DNA of 47,930 nucleotides from SSEF01 sp964604195 (GTDB taxonomy: Bacteria > Patescibacteriota > Minisyncoccia > Moranbacterales > UBA1568). This document shows positions 32,651-41,687 of this stretch, piece after piece. How positions within the stretch are numbered: the first letter of the stretch is position 1; every line of letters begins with the position of its first letter. The position numbers were made by a program, and so were the translations under genes. The DNA lies in assembly GCA_964604195.1 (NCBI GenBank), contig CAZRXW010000006.1, positions 1-47,930 on the forward strand, given 5' to 3'. The notes below the pieces were generated by a model, which saw only the letters and a program-made list of their open reading frames with translations, was not told where the DNA came from and did no database searches.

Positions 32651-34378
32651 CTACTCTTCATCTACGAGTGTACCCTCGGTAACCCGCTCAACCTCAGCAA
32701 TAGTGGTAATGCCTTTAAGTACCTTAAGAAAACCATCCTGTTTCATAGAAAGCATACTCTGTCTTTGAGCTTCTTTTTTGAGCTCGTTTTCATTACCAGC
32801 CTTATCTGTTACCACCACCTTAGCTTCATCCGTAATCTCAAATACCTCATAGATAGCGATACGCCCTTTGTATCCAGAGTGCCCGCACTGTTTGCAGCCC
32901 TTACCCTGATACGCAATAATCGGATCATTTTGAGTAAGCTCATAAGCTGCTAGTTCTGCTGGATCAATAGCGAGACGAATACTCTCAAGTTGCTTCACCA
33001 TTCCTGGTGTAAGCTTGATCAGCTCTTTACATTCAGCGCAGATTCTTCGAACCAATCGCTGAGCTGCCAAAGCTTGTATCGATGCTGCCAGCAAAAAAGG
33101 TTCTGCTCCCATATCCAAAAGTCTCGGTAGAGCCTTAATAGCATCATTGGTATGGAGTGTAGAAAGGACCAGGTGTCCAGTGAGCGCTGCGTGAATGGCA
33201 AGTTCACCAGTTTCTTCATCACGAATTTCACCTACCATAATAACATTGGGGTCTTGACGTAAAATTGATCGCAACCCTGAAGCAAATGAGTAGCCAATTT
33301 CTGGACGAATCTGACTCTGATTAACTCCATCCATAAAATATTCAACTGGATCTTCTAGCGTGATAATATTCCTTTCCTCTTTATTAAGAATAGAAAGAAA
33401 AGCGTAGAGTGTAGTGGATTTCCCCGATCCAGTTGGTCCAGTAATAAGGATAATACCGTATGGCTCACGAATTTTTCTCGTTAGCACCTCTCGGTTTCTC
33501 CCCCAAAGGCCAAGCATATCAAGATCGGCCATATTGTTTGATTTGTCGAGAATACGCATTACCACTTTCTCTCCTTCAATGACCGGCAGCGTCGAAACAC
33601 GAAGATCAATTGCCTTATTCTCCAAAACAACTCGAAAACGACCATCTTGAGGCTTACGTTTCTCATCAATTTTTAGGTTGGCAAGTATCTTAATACGCGA
33701 AAGTGCTGCTCGACCAACATCCGTGGGAAATATCAGTGTCGACCGGAGAATGCCATCAATACGAAATCGGACTCGATAACTCCCGTCAACTGGTTCAATA
33801 TGAATATCACTCGCCCGTCCATCAATAGCATGTTTTACAATAACGTCAACCAATTTAGCAATAGGTGCATCTTGGAAAAGCTCATTCGCAACTTTTACCG
33901 GAGCTGATTCGTTGACAGCAAGCACCTGCTCTTTTTTCAAAGAAAGAATAGCTTCTTCCAGAGCCTTGTCCACTCCAGAATACTGCTTGAGCATCTGGAG
34001 AAATATTTCCTCTGAAAACAGAGAGACCTCTATTCCTAAACGTTCTTTTTCAGCAATAAAACGCAAAACATTGAGTGCCTCAAAATCCTGAGGATTCACC
34101 ATGGCCACCAATAAAACATTGTCTTTTTTCTCATAGGCAACCATACGATACTTGATGGCCGTTTCCTCCGGAATGAGAGCAAGAACCGTTTTATCAACCA
34201 CCTGAGGCATCTCTGCCAAAAAAGAAACCCCTATATCTTGAGCCGCTTTAGAAAGCTCCCGAAGGCTTTGCCCGAATGGAAGAACGGGGGAATGAACAGA
34301 TCCAGACTGCAACTGCACTGCTGACGAAGCGCTACGCTCCTCAGGACCTGTTTGAGTAGAAGAAGATGAGGCATCCAT
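32651..34378 (-). CDS. pilB: pilus extension ATPase PilB
   Basis: PilB/GspE drives pilus assembly. The start is set at the ATG at 34378 (MDASSSSTQTG); an upstream TTG (34417) would overlap pilO. The N-terminal MshEN-like region is followed by the ATPase: Walker A GPTGSGKST, Asp box TLEDPVEYFMDG, Walker B NVIMVGEIRDEETGELA and HLVLSTLHTND. A tetracysteine zinc site is visible: CAEC and CKQCGHSGYKGR. 575 residues, normal length. Confidence 0.95.
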   Translation of the reverse strand: MDASSSSTQTGPEERSASSAVQLQSGSVHSPVLPFGQSLRELSKAAQDIGVSFLAEMPQVVDKTVLALIPEETAIKYRMVAYEKKDNVLLVAMVNPQDFEALNVLRFIAEKERLGIEVSLFSEEIFLQMLKQYSGVDKALEEAILSLKKEQVLAVNESAPVKVANELFQDAPIAKLVDVIVKHAIDGRASDIHIEPVDGSYRVRFRIDGILRSTLIFPTDVGRAALSRIKILANLKIDEKRKPQDGRFRVVLENKAIDLRVSTLPVIEGEKVVMRILDKSNNMADLDMLGLWGRNREVLTRKIREPYGIILITGPTGSGKSTTLYAFLSILNKEERNIITLEDPVEYFMDGVNQSQIRPEIGYSFASGLRSILRQDPNVIMVGEIRDEETGELAIHAALTGHLVLSTLHTNDAIKALPRLLDMGAEPFLLAASIQALAAQRLVRRICAECKELIKLTPGMVKQLESIRLAIDPAELAAYELTQNDPIIAYQGKGCKQCGHSGYKGRIAIYEVFEITDEAKVVVTDKAGNENELKKEAQRQSMLSMKQDGFLKVLKGITTIAEVERVTEGTLVDEE

Positions 34379-34400
34379 GTTCAACAACCGAAATGGTAAA

Positions 34401-35186
34401 TTACGGCATTTTTTCAAATGGATTAGAACGTCCCGTAGTAGGGACCGTTAAATCACTCACTGGACTATTAATAAAGTCAGCAAGTTGGTTAGCAGTCGAA
34501 TAATCAAGCGATTCCGACTGAAAGAGCGGGTGATGGAGCACATTGCCAGCCCGCTTTTGGGCCACATAACGAAAATCAAACGATATAGATCCTTCAAGGA
34601 AATTATCAGGTATAGACTCTCCTTCTTTTTCTGTTTTCAGCGAAATTTCCTGGATAGAGAAAAAATTCATCACTCTCAGACGATCAGTCCGATACAGTCG
34701 TTCAAAAAAACCTCGAATACCATCATAAGTACCCATAACGATCACGTCTACCTTGTAGCTCTTCGGCGGCTCGACCGCTGGTTCGGTAGTACTAAGGATA
34801 TCAATCTCCTCACTCCCTGACGTTCCCTCTCCATGAGATTGCGAAGGAGCTTTCTTTTTATTTTCCTGTTCAACTAAAGAAATTTTCGTAACTATCACTC
34901 CTGACTGTTGAGCAAGAAAATTAACCATATCCACTGCTCGTTCTTGATCCACTCTCTCTGGGTAATACCTCTTTATAAGCAGTTCTGCTTCCTTCTTTGA
35001 ATCAAGCGATGAAGACATGCTCTGGATATTCTTTGCTACCATCTCTATTTTTGAAAGAGCGTCCTGCTTCGTTGATTCAATTTCTCGTTGTTCCAAAATA
35101 CTCATAACATCCGGCTGAATAAACATCACCGCTAGGATAAGAGAAAGACTAATGATGGCAGGAAAAACGAGTAACTTAAGACCCAT
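34401..35186 (-). CDS. pilO: PilO-like pilus alignment protein
   Basis: A 261-residue protein with an N-terminal transmembrane segment (about 3-25), a coiled-coil (EQREIESTKQDALSKIEM), and a ferredoxin-like domain (AVDMVNFLAQQSGVIVTKISL ... YKVDVIVMGTYDGIRGFFERL) typical of PilO. PilO pairs with PilN and links PilM to the platform. Assignment rests on position between pilN and pilB and on this layout; sequence of PilO proteins is poorly conserved. Followed 22 bases on by pilB. Confidence 0.75.
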   Translation of the reverse strand: MGLKLLVFPAIISLSLILAVMFIQPDVMSILEQREIESTKQDALSKIEMVAKNIQSMSSSLDSKKEAELLIKRYYPERVDQERAVDMVNFLAQQSGVIVTKISLVEQENKKKAPSQSHGEGTSGSEEIDILSTTEPAVEPPKSYKVDVIVMGTYDGIRGFFERLYRTDRLRVMNFFSIQEISLKTEKEGESIPDNFLEGSISFDFRYVAQKRAGNVLHHPLFQSESLDYSTANQLADFINSPVSDLTVPTTGRSNPFEKMP

Positions 35187-35200
35187 AGAATCATGAGTAA

Positions 35201-35782
35201 TTATGGATTGGTAGAATTTACTGTTTTCTCTTGAACCACAAGCGAAAACTTAATAGTGCCAGACTCATCATACACAATGCTCTCTACGCGAACACTTTCT
35301 ATTACATCAACACGTTTGAAAACAAGCATCTGTTGAGCAATTTCTTTTAGAGACCGCGCTACGCCTTCAACTAAAACTTGATGATTAGTTCGGTTATACC
35401 GAAAGTTTGTTAATCGAACAGAAGCCAAGGTATTTTCTTCGATCAATCCAAGAATATCCGCCGGGTTGGGTTCTGATTGTATATGATCACCTATGGTCGA
35501 CATCCGATCAGAAAAGTCAACCAGTCGATCTATTGATTGCCCCTTAAGAGCAGTTTTCTTTTGAGTAATGAGCGTATCAAGCTCTATCATTTTTTTCTCT
35601 AGGGCGCCAACATACCAACGACTTGCTACTGTGATAATGACAAGCAGTACTAAAATAACAACACCAATAATAAGACCCCTATCAAAAAACTTGACTTGGG
35701 CTTGAGCCTGTTTCCCCTGTATTGATTGAGAAAGATTTATGCCTGACACACTTTTTATTTTTACGGATATTTTATCCTCCAA
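35201..35782 (-). CDS. pilN: PilN-like pilus alignment protein
   Basis: A 193-residue bitopic protein. The N-terminal cytoplasmic tail carries SVSGINLSQSI, the place of the NLLP-type PilM-binding motif of PilN, then a transmembrane segment (about 33-53, RGLIIGVVILVLLVIITVAS), a coiled coil and a ferredoxin-like domain (NTLASVRLTNFRYNRTNHQVLVEGVA). Its start overlaps the pilM stop by 11 bases, so the two are translationally linked. Confidence 0.8.
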   Translation of the reverse strand: MEDKISVKIKSVSGINLSQSIQGKQAQAQVKFFDRGLIIGVVILVLLVIITVASRWYVGALEKKMIELDTLITQKKTALKGQSIDRLVDFSDRMSTIGDHIQSEPNPADILGLIEENTLASVRLTNFRYNRTNHQVLVEGVARSLKEIAQQMLVFKRVDVIESVRVESIVYDESGTIKFSLVVQEKTVNSTNP

Positions 35783-36917
35783 TTTTCATATTCATTTTTT
35801 CCCTCATCCATTTGAACCAATACCGTATTGATTCTTTAGACGTTGGTATTTGAATTCGGCGCTCCACACCCCTTAGGGCGAGACCAAGAGCTACAGAGTA
35901 GGAAGTGCCCATTCGATGAATAGCAGACTGCAATTTCTGATCATGCCGTATACCACTCCATGGATTAGCTACCGCTGCTGGTATCCCTAAGACACTTTCA
36001 AAATATTGCGACAACCCAACCATACCAGCTGTACCACCAGAAAGAATTATACCACGAATTTTTTTTGCTTGTGGATTTTTTACTTCTCGTGACTGAAGCA
36101 TTCTCCTTGCCTCACTCACAATCATCTCAAGTGGCAAAAAAGTTATCCTAGACTCAGCCTGTGTAAGAAAATCCTTAGAACTTTTCTTAAGGGACTCTGC
36201 TCGATCAAAACTTATATTTAAACTGTCCATAAGAGTACGAGTAATATCACGCCCTCCAACATCCAAATTACGGTTCATCTTTACCAGTTTACTCTCCACC
36301 AAAACAAAGTTCGTAGCCTGTGAACCGATGTCAATAACCAGATAAGCTCCTTCTGGATCATGGACCGTCGAACGAACCATAGAGAAAGTTTCTAGCTCCA
36401 GCAGCTGCATATCATACCCTACTGAACGAATATAACTCTCGTAACGTTCAACTTCTTTATTCAGCGCTGCCACCAAAAGCACTTCCAATTTCTTAACCTG
36501 ATTACCAGTTTCTTCAGAAAGCACCATCCGTTCACCTACCACTTCCCAAGAAAGAGCCACTTCATGGGGAGAGGAAGGAATATACTTATGCGACTCAAAC
36601 TGGATAGCACTTTCTAGTTCTTTCTCACTCATCTGAGGAAAGTCAACCAAAGAGACCAACCCAATAAAAGCAGGCATGGCCACATACACCTCTTTCGTCT
36701 TTGGACTAACCTTTTCTAAAAGAGCCCGAAGAAAAATCGTTATTTGAGCATCGTAGTCGCCTTGATCATTACCTCGTAACGCCTCAAGAACAGACAAATT
36801 TATTTCCCCATAGTTGAGGAGTACTGGCTCTCTTTTTTCTACAACAAGCTCAACCACTTTGATAGAGGAGGTACCAAAATCAACACCAAGATAGGTTTTG
36901 TTTGAAAAACTGAACAT
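35772..36917 (-). CDS. pilM: PilM actin-like pilus assembly ATPase
   Basis: PilM is the cytoplasmic actin-fold protein that binds the PilN tail. It has the phosphate-1 motif YLGVDFGTSSIKVVEL, the second YLVIDIGSQATNFVLVE, and a third GIILSGGTAGMVGLSQYFE. The ATG at 36917 (MFSFSNKTYLG) fits the family start; an ATG seven codons earlier (36938) is also possible. First gene of the pilM-N-O-B-T-C operon, divergent from clpC. Confidence 0.9.
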   Translation of the reverse strand: MFSFSNKTYLGVDFGTSSIKVVELVVEKREPVLLNYGEINLSVLEALRGNDQGDYDAQITIFLRALLEKVSPKTKEVYVAMPAFIGLVSLVDFPQMSEKELESAIQFESHKYIPSSPHEVALSWEVVGERMVLSEETGNQVKKLEVLLVAALNKEVERYESYIRSVGYDMQLLELETFSMVRSTVHDPEGAYLVIDIGSQATNFVLVESKLVKMNRNLDVGGRDITRTLMDSLNISFDRAESLKKSSKDFLTQAESRITFLPLEMIVSEARRMLQSREVKNPQAKKIRGIILSGGTAGMVGLSQYFESVLGIPAAVANPWSGIRHDQKLQSAIHRMGTSYSVALGLALRGVERRIQIPTSKESIRYWFKWMREKMNMKIGG

Positions 36918-37025
36918 ACAAACAATTTTCTCTTCCATTTTATCATAGACTCCTAAAAAATGCCCGCAAAGACTACCTCCTTCCTGTTATACTATTGCTA
37001 CAATAACGGTGATCACTGATCTTAC

Positions 37026-37054
37026 TTGACGTACCTACCTAAACCACGTACCAT
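37026..37054 (+). promoter_or_regulatory. clpC promoter candidate
   Basis: TTGACG (37026-37031) and TACCAT (37049-37054) are 17 bp apart. The start would fall at about 37061, between the two in-frame ATG codons at 37058 and 37064, which would make the message leaderless from the second. No CIRCE or CtsR-like repeat is evident. A weaker -10 (TACAAT) lies about 50 bases upstream. Confidence 0.5.
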
Positions 37055-37057
37055 AAA

Positions 37058-39550
37058 ATGTCTATGATTTTTTCCTCCCCCATTAGTCGCTATCTTTCCC
37101 TCCATGCTCGCCATACGCTCAAGGAGGCTCGGGATATCGCTCTCTATACAAAAAGTAGCAGTATTGAATCTCGCCATTTGCTTCTTGCTATTGCTCTTGA
37201 AAACGGTAGCCTTGGTAGCATCCTCCTGGAAAATGTTGGCCTAAAAAAGGATACCCTTGGTAAAAGCTGCCTAAAGAAGGATGCCCGATCGCTTCAAAAG
37301 AAAAAAAATGGATTATCACTTCCTCTCTCCTCTGAAATCCAAGAAGTTATCAAGCGTGCCTTTTTCATTGCTAGTGAAAACGACTACCCCTACGTAGGTA
37401 CCGAACATCTCATGGGTGCTCTCCTTCTTTCTGAAGATGCATTTGTCCAAAATCTCCTCCAAGAATTTGAAATCGACCAAGAGAAAATACATACCCTTAT
37501 AGAGTCTCATCTCCACTTTGAGCAATTTCCTCAAATAGCACGAATGTTTGAAATGTCGGACACTTCTGCTACGGAAAATCAAGATGGAAGCACCACCCCC
37601 CTCTTGGATCAGTACACCGTCGATCTCGAAAGAGAGGCTGAGAAAAGCCCCGCTCCTATTATTGGTCGGGAGCGAGAATTGGAACGGCTTATGCAGATTC
37701 TCGGACGTAAAGAAAAACGAAATGCTCTCCTCATCGGTGAACCAGGTGTAGGAAAAACAGCTCTCGTCACAGCGCTTGCTACTCGCATCCAATCAGGGAA
37801 AGTAGGCTCACTTCTCCATGGAAAATCTATCCGCAGCCTTGACCTCGCTCTTTTAGTTGCAGGCACCAGCTTTCGTGGCGAATTTGAAAACAGGCTCAAA
37901 GAACTTCTCAAAGAGGTCAAAAATCATGGTAAGGTTGTCCTCTTTATTGATGAAATACATACTCTAGTTGGAACTGGAAATACTCAAGGGGGACTTGACG
38001 CTGCCAACATCATCAAGCCCGCTCTCGCCCGAGGAGAATTTCAATGCATCGGAGCTACTACCCTAAGTGAATACAAGAAGCATCTCGAAAAAGATGCCGC
38101 ACTTGATCGACGATTCCAAACCATCCTTATCAAAGAGCCTACCCTTAGTGAAGCCCAAGCTATCGTTTCAGCTGCTGCACCCTACTACACGGCCTATCAT
38201 CGTGTTGTTTTTCCCCAACCTATCCTTGAAGAAACTGTCACTCTTTCAGAGAGGTTTATCCCCGAGCGTTTTCTTCCCGACAAGGCTCTTGATCTCATAG
38301 ATGAGGCTGGGGCACTAGTCCGTAGTCGCCACGAATATCGAAAGACTCCTTCACCCCTTCACTCACTCGAACAAAAGGTATCTTCACTTGAAAGACGAAA
38401 GATTGATCTGATTGAAGAAGGATCCTATGATCAAGCACTGGCTCTCGAGAAAAAACTCCAAATGCTGCAACGCACAACCGTAAAAACGCTCGAGAAAACC
38501 CTTGAAAACAACACCAATGAATCCAATCTTCCAGAAGTTACTCATGATGACCTCATCACTGTACTAGCTAATATAACTCGCATCCCCAAAGAGCAGCTAG
38601 GTCACGAAGTCCCTGCGACCAAAGTAAAACGTCTTGAAAAAACCCTTCAGCAGCTTTTCATTGGCCAAAGCGAGGTGCAAACAACTGTGCTTCGTGTCAT
38701 CACCAGATCACTTTCTTCTATTCGAGACCCAAGAAAACCACTTGGATCATTTTTTCTCATGGGTCCAACTGGGGTAGGAAAAACCTATCTTGCTCAGGTG
38801 CTTGCTCGAGAATTTTTTGGTGACGAACAATCCCTCATTCGCCTTGATATGAGCGAATTCATGGAACGTCATTCCACCGCCCAACTCCTCGGTGCCCCTG
38901 CAGGTTACATTGGCTATGGTGATGGCGGAAAACTCACTGAAGCTGTCAGACGCAGACCCTATTCCATCATCCTTTTTGATGAAATTGAGAAAGCACACCC
39001 CGATGTTGCCAATCTTCTCCTTCAAATTCTTGATGAAGGCGTACTGACCGATGCCGAAGGAAGGCAGGTCTCCTTCCGTAATACCTTTATCTTCATTACT
39101 TCAAATATCGGCACCGAAAGCTTTAATCAGGCAGCAAAAATAGGCTTTGCATCAGCTTCTCATCAAGCAAGAGACCTAGCCTTTGAAGCTATTCGAAATA
39201 ACGTCCTTAAAGAACTCAAAGAAGTAATACGTCCAGAACTCATTGCGAGGCTAGATGAAATACTCGTATTTGAACCTCTCAGTGGATCGTCTCTGAAGAA
39301 AATTGCTCGCCAAGAGCTTTTCTCTCTCCAAAAGCGTCTCCTTACCCAAGGTATTCACCTTACTATAAGACCAATCGTTCTTGACCATCTCGTCAAAATA
39401 GCTCTCGAGCGAAAACAAGGGGCTCGCTCTATCAAAAAAATTATCCGCGACACTATTGAATTCATCATAGCTCAGATGCTGATGAAGTCTCCGATATCCA
39501 AAAAAATTACTCTCACTCTGCAGCATGGGACCATCAGCATTGAAAAGTAA
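37058..39550 (+). CDS. clpC: Clp protease ATPase subunit (ClpC type)
   Basis: An 830-residue Hsp100 unfoldase. N-terminal double Clp-N domain (HTLKEARDIALYTKSSSIESRHLLLA and YVGTEHLMGALLL), first AAA+ with GEPGVGKT (about 226-233), VLFIDEIHTLVGTG and ALDRRFQ, a UVR/middle region (LEQKVSSLERRKIDLIEEGSYDQAL, about 433-460), and second AAA+ with GPTGVGKT (about 568-575) and LFDEIEKAHPDV. The short middle domain marks ClpC rather than ClpB. It presents unfolded proteins to ClpP, which is not in this window. The start may be 37064 (see promoter). ClpC ends 26 bases inside the comF frame. Confidence 0.95.
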   Translation: MSMIFSSPISRYLSLHARHTLKEARDIALYTKSSSIESRHLLLAIALENGSLGSILLENVGLKKDTLGKSCLKKDARSLQKKKNGLSLPLSSEIQEVIKRAFFIASENDYPYVGTEHLMGALLLSEDAFVQNLLQEFEIDQEKIHTLIESHLHFEQFPQIARMFEMSDTSATENQDGSTTPLLDQYTVDLEREAEKSPAPIIGRERELERLMQILGRKEKRNALLIGEPGVGKTALVTALATRIQSGKVGSLLHGKSIRSLDLALLVAGTSFRGEFENRLKELLKEVKNHGKVVLFIDEIHTLVGTGNTQGGLDAANIIKPALARGEFQCIGATTLSEYKKHLEKDAALDRRFQTILIKEPTLSEAQAIVSAAAPYYTAYHRVVFPQPILEETVTLSERFIPERFLPDKALDLIDEAGALVRSRHEYRKTPSPLHSLEQKVSSLERRKIDLIEEGSYDQALALEKKLQMLQRTTVKTLEKTLENNTNESNLPEVTHDDLITVLANITRIPKEQLGHEVPATKVKRLEKTLQQLFIGQSEVQTTVLRVITRSLSSIRDPRKPLGSFFLMGPTGVGKTYLAQVLAREFFGDEQSLIRLDMSEFMERHSTAQLLGAPAGYIGYGDGGKLTEAVRRRPYSIILFDEIEKAHPDVANLLLQILDEGVLTDAEGRQVSFRNTFIFITSNIGTESFNQAAKIGFASASHQARDLAFEAIRNNVLKELKEVIRPELIARLDEILVFEPLSGSSLKKIARQELFSLQKRLLTQGIHLTIRPIVLDHLVKIALERKQGARSIKKIIRDTIEFIIAQMLMKSPISKKITLTLQHGTISIEK

Positions 39551-40265
39551 ATGGGTCTATTTCTGGTCACACATCTTTGATTTAGTTTTCCCACTGACCT
39601 GTTTTGGCTGTGGCCAGGAAGGGGTGCTGGCTTGCAAAAATTGTCTCTCACAAGTGCCAGAGCCAGATTACCAAGTTTGCCCTATTTGCAAAGCACCCTT
39701 TAGTCCGAATGGGGCCACGTGTAAAAAATGTTCCTCCCACACTGCCCTCGATGGCCTTTTTGTGGCTAGGATATATCATTTTCGACTTGTATCTGCCCTC
39801 ATCCACGCTCTCAAATATCGTTTTCTTCAAAAAGCAGCTCAGCCACTCGTTCTCCTTCTCGAAGAAAGTCTCCATCACCATTCCCTCCCCCTCCCAGATC
39901 TCATCATCCCCGTACCACTGCACCCGAGACGGCTTCGCTATCGTGGTTTTAATCAGTCCTGCCTGCTTGCTGAAATACTCCAAGAAAGACTCACTCCTGG
40001 GGGCATACACATCCCTATCGATACCGAAAGACTCAAACGAATACGACTCACCAAACCTCAAATGAAAACTGACACCAAGGAGGAGCGGATTAGAAATTTA
40101 AAAGATGCCTTTCTGGTTGATCTTGAGGTAGCGGGACCACTCCTCGGGAAATATATCTGGCTCATAGACGATGTCGCCACTACCGGTACCACTCTCGATG
40201 AGTGTGCTCGAGCCCTAAAACAGGCTGGAGTGAACAAAGTTTGGGGAGTAGTAATCGCCCGCTAG
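39525..40265 (+). CDS. comF: ComF family competence phosphoribosyltransferase-like protein
   Basis: A 246-residue ComFC-type protein: an N-terminal zinc ribbon built of four CxxC/CxC pairs (CFGC, CKNC, CPIC, CKKC) then a PRT domain with IPVPLHPRRLRYRGFNQ and the pyrophosphate-binding IWLIDDVATTGTTLDE. ComF proteins support uptake of transforming DNA; together with the pilus genes this suggests competence. It overlaps the clpC end by 26 bases and would be translated from the clpC message. The ATG at 39525 has no visible Shine-Dalgarno; a start inside the frame is possible. Confidence 0.93.
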   Translation: MGPSALKSKWVYFWSHIFDLVFPLTCFGCGQEGVLACKNCLSQVPEPDYQVCPICKAPFSPNGATCKKCSSHTALDGLFVARIYHFRLVSALIHALKYRFLQKAAQPLVLLLEESLHHHSLPLPDLIIPVPLHPRRLRYRGFNQSCLLAEILQERLTPGGIHIPIDTERLKRIRLTKPQMKTDTKEERIRNLKDAFLVDLEVAGPLLGKYIWLIDDVATTGTTLDECARALKQAGVNKVWGVVIAR

Positions 40266-40316
40266 ACATTCTTGATAATGCCCCTCACTCATGCTAAGGT
40301 AAGGAGCGTAGTAAAT

Positions 40317-40404
40317 GGAAAGGTGGCCGAGCTGGTTGAAGGCACCACACTGCTAACGTGGCAGGGCTTAATCGCTCTCGCGGGTTCGAATCCCGCCCTT
40401 TCCG
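40317..40404 (+). tRNA. tRNA-Ser (GCT anticodon)
   Basis: An 88-nt class II tRNA. Acceptor stem GGAAAGG (40317-40323) pairs with CCTTTCC (40397-40403), followed by discriminator G. The anticodon loop CTGCTAA places GCT at 40352-40354 (codons AGC/AGT). The long variable arm and GGGTTCGAATCCC T-arm are clear. CCA is not encoded. The 31-39 pair of the anticodon stem is an A/C mismatch. Confidence 0.97.
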
Positions 40405-40481
40405 CCCTCTTTCTCTCTCAGATAAAGCCCTCTTGCGCTTTTTTGAGAGTCGTGTACCCTAGAGGAGTAGTTAATTAGGTA

Positions 40482-40742
40482 ATGATGAAACTTATGACCA
40501 ATGCGGCATTTATGAAGCCGATGAAGCTGAGCGCTGAGCTCGCAGCAGTCGTGGGAGAAGGTCCGATGCCTCGATCGGAAGTAACCAAAAAAATCTGGGC
40601 TTACATCAAGGAACACGGTCTCCAGGATAGTCAGAATAAGCGTAACATCAACGCTGATGAAAAGCTCAAGATTGTTTTCGGAGGAAAGTCTCAGGTTTCA
40701 ATGTTTGAGATGACCAAGCTTGTTAGCCAACACCTCTCATAA
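40482..40742 (+). CDS. SWIB/MDM2-domain protein
   Basis: This 86-residue protein is almost entirely a SWIB domain: KPMKLSAELAAVVGEGPMPRSEV, then KKIWAYIKEHGLQD and NKRNINADEKLKIVFGGKSQVSMFEMTKLV. SWIB domains are best known from eukaryotic chromatin remodellers and also occur in chlamydiae and some CPR bacteria, where a chromatin or DNA-topology role is proposed but unproven here. Three possible ATG starts lie within the first six codons; I use the first. Single-gene unit with its own terminator. Confidence 0.9.
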   Translation: MMKLMTNAAFMKPMKLSAELAAVVGEGPMPRSEVTKKIWAYIKEHGLQDSQNKRNINADEKLKIVFGGKSQVSMFEMTKLVSQHLS

Positions 40743-40759
40743 ACTTTTCTGATCTCAAT

Positions 40760-40797
40760 ACAAAATGTGGTACCCTATAGGGACCACATTTTGTTTT
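40760..40797 (+). terminator. SWIB gene terminator
   Basis: ACAAAATGTGG (40760-40770) pairs with CCACATTTTGT (40783-40793), with an inner CCC/GGG pair, followed by TTT. It lies 18 bases past the stop. The flanking A and T runs make it usable from both strands. Confidence 0.85.
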
Positions 40798-40827
40798 ATT
40801 CCACAATATTGCCAAAGGATGTTATCG

Positions 40828-40879
40828 GGAACTTTTGTGCGACCGCGAAGCTATCTTGCTTCAGGGAGAAAAAAGTTCC
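40828..40879. repeat. inverted repeat upstream of the pirin gene
   Basis: GGAACTTTT (40828-40836) and AAAAGTTCC (40871-40879) are perfect inverted 9-mers, 34 bp apart, ending 28 bases before the pirin ATG. It may be a regulator site or a leader hairpin; nothing in the sequence decides. Confidence 0.5.
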
Positions 40880-40906
40880 TGTGACGACCTAAAAATAAAG
40901 CATGCT

Positions 40907-41630
40907 ATGCCTTACCAACTTTTCCCCGCTGCCGAGCGAGGTCACATTACCTGGGACTGGCTCGATACCTATCACAGCTTCAGTTTTGGTTATTTCTACC
41001 GCCCTGATCTGATAGGTTTTGGCACGCTCCGAATAATCAACGATAATACTATCACTCCCGGGGAAGTGGTTTCGACACCCATAGCCATAGCAATATGGAA
41101 ATCATCATTATCCCTCTCTCTGGTGCCGTGGAGCATCAGGATAATACTGGGGTTCATAGCATAACACTGGTAAGATCAGCACAGTTGATGTCAGCCAGAT
41201 CTTATGTGGCCCACTTGGAATTCAATGCCTCAAAAACCGAAGCACTCACTCTCTTCCAAATTTGGATCGAAACCCGAGATATCGGTATCCTACTCATTAC
41301 GATAAAAAGTCTTTTGATCAGGTTCAAGAAAAGAAAGACTGGCAACTCATTGTTTCGCACGATGGACACAACGACTCGCTTATAATTCATCAGGATGCTT
41401 TTCTCTCTCTTCGTAGTCTCGATGCAGAGCAAGATACTACCTACACCTTCTCCAACCAAAAAAATGGCCCGTATCTCATGGTTATTGAGGGTACTATCAA
41501 CATAAGCGATCAAACTCTCGGAAGGCGTGATGCCATCGGTATTACCGAAACAGAAAAAATAGTCTTCACTGCCAAAACTAAAAGTCGCATCCTCCTCATC
41601 GAGGTGCCAATGGCAACGACAGCGGTATAA
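40907..41630 (+). pseudogene. pirin-family protein, two frameshifts
   Basis: Pirins are cupin proteins with an Fe site. The reading starts MPYQLFPAAERGHITWDWLD in frame 2, moves to frame 1 near 41075 (HSHSNMEIIIIPLSGAVEH, then VAHLEFNASKTEALTLFQIW), then to frame 3 near 41270 (PRYRYPTHYDKKSFDQVQEK) and ends at 41630. Both breaks lie in a CCC run; adding one C at each restores a 241-residue protein without gaps, with HSH and HLE iron ligands present. So it is either a recently inactivated gene or contains two homopolymer sequence errors. Substitutions in the middle (SARSYVAH where the family has SAGTGVxH) are seen too. Confidence 0.85.
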
Positions 41631-41670
41631 AAACAAAAAGGTGAAGCGATACACGGATCGCTCCACCCTC
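41630..41670 (-). terminator. shared pirin/desaturase terminator
   Basis: Convergent ends: GGTG-A-AGCGAT, loop ACACGG, ATCGCT-C-CACC (41640-41667) with T runs on the minus side (revcomp of AAACAAAAAG) and CTCTTTTC on the plus side. It could stop transcription from both directions. Confidence 0.7.
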
Positions 41671-41687
41671 TTTTCAGGCTCCTTCGA

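Noticed and set aside
40907..41630. Programmed frameshifting in pirin
   Set aside because: Two shifts would be needed, neither at a slippery heptamer with a downstream structure; simple C loss explains both.
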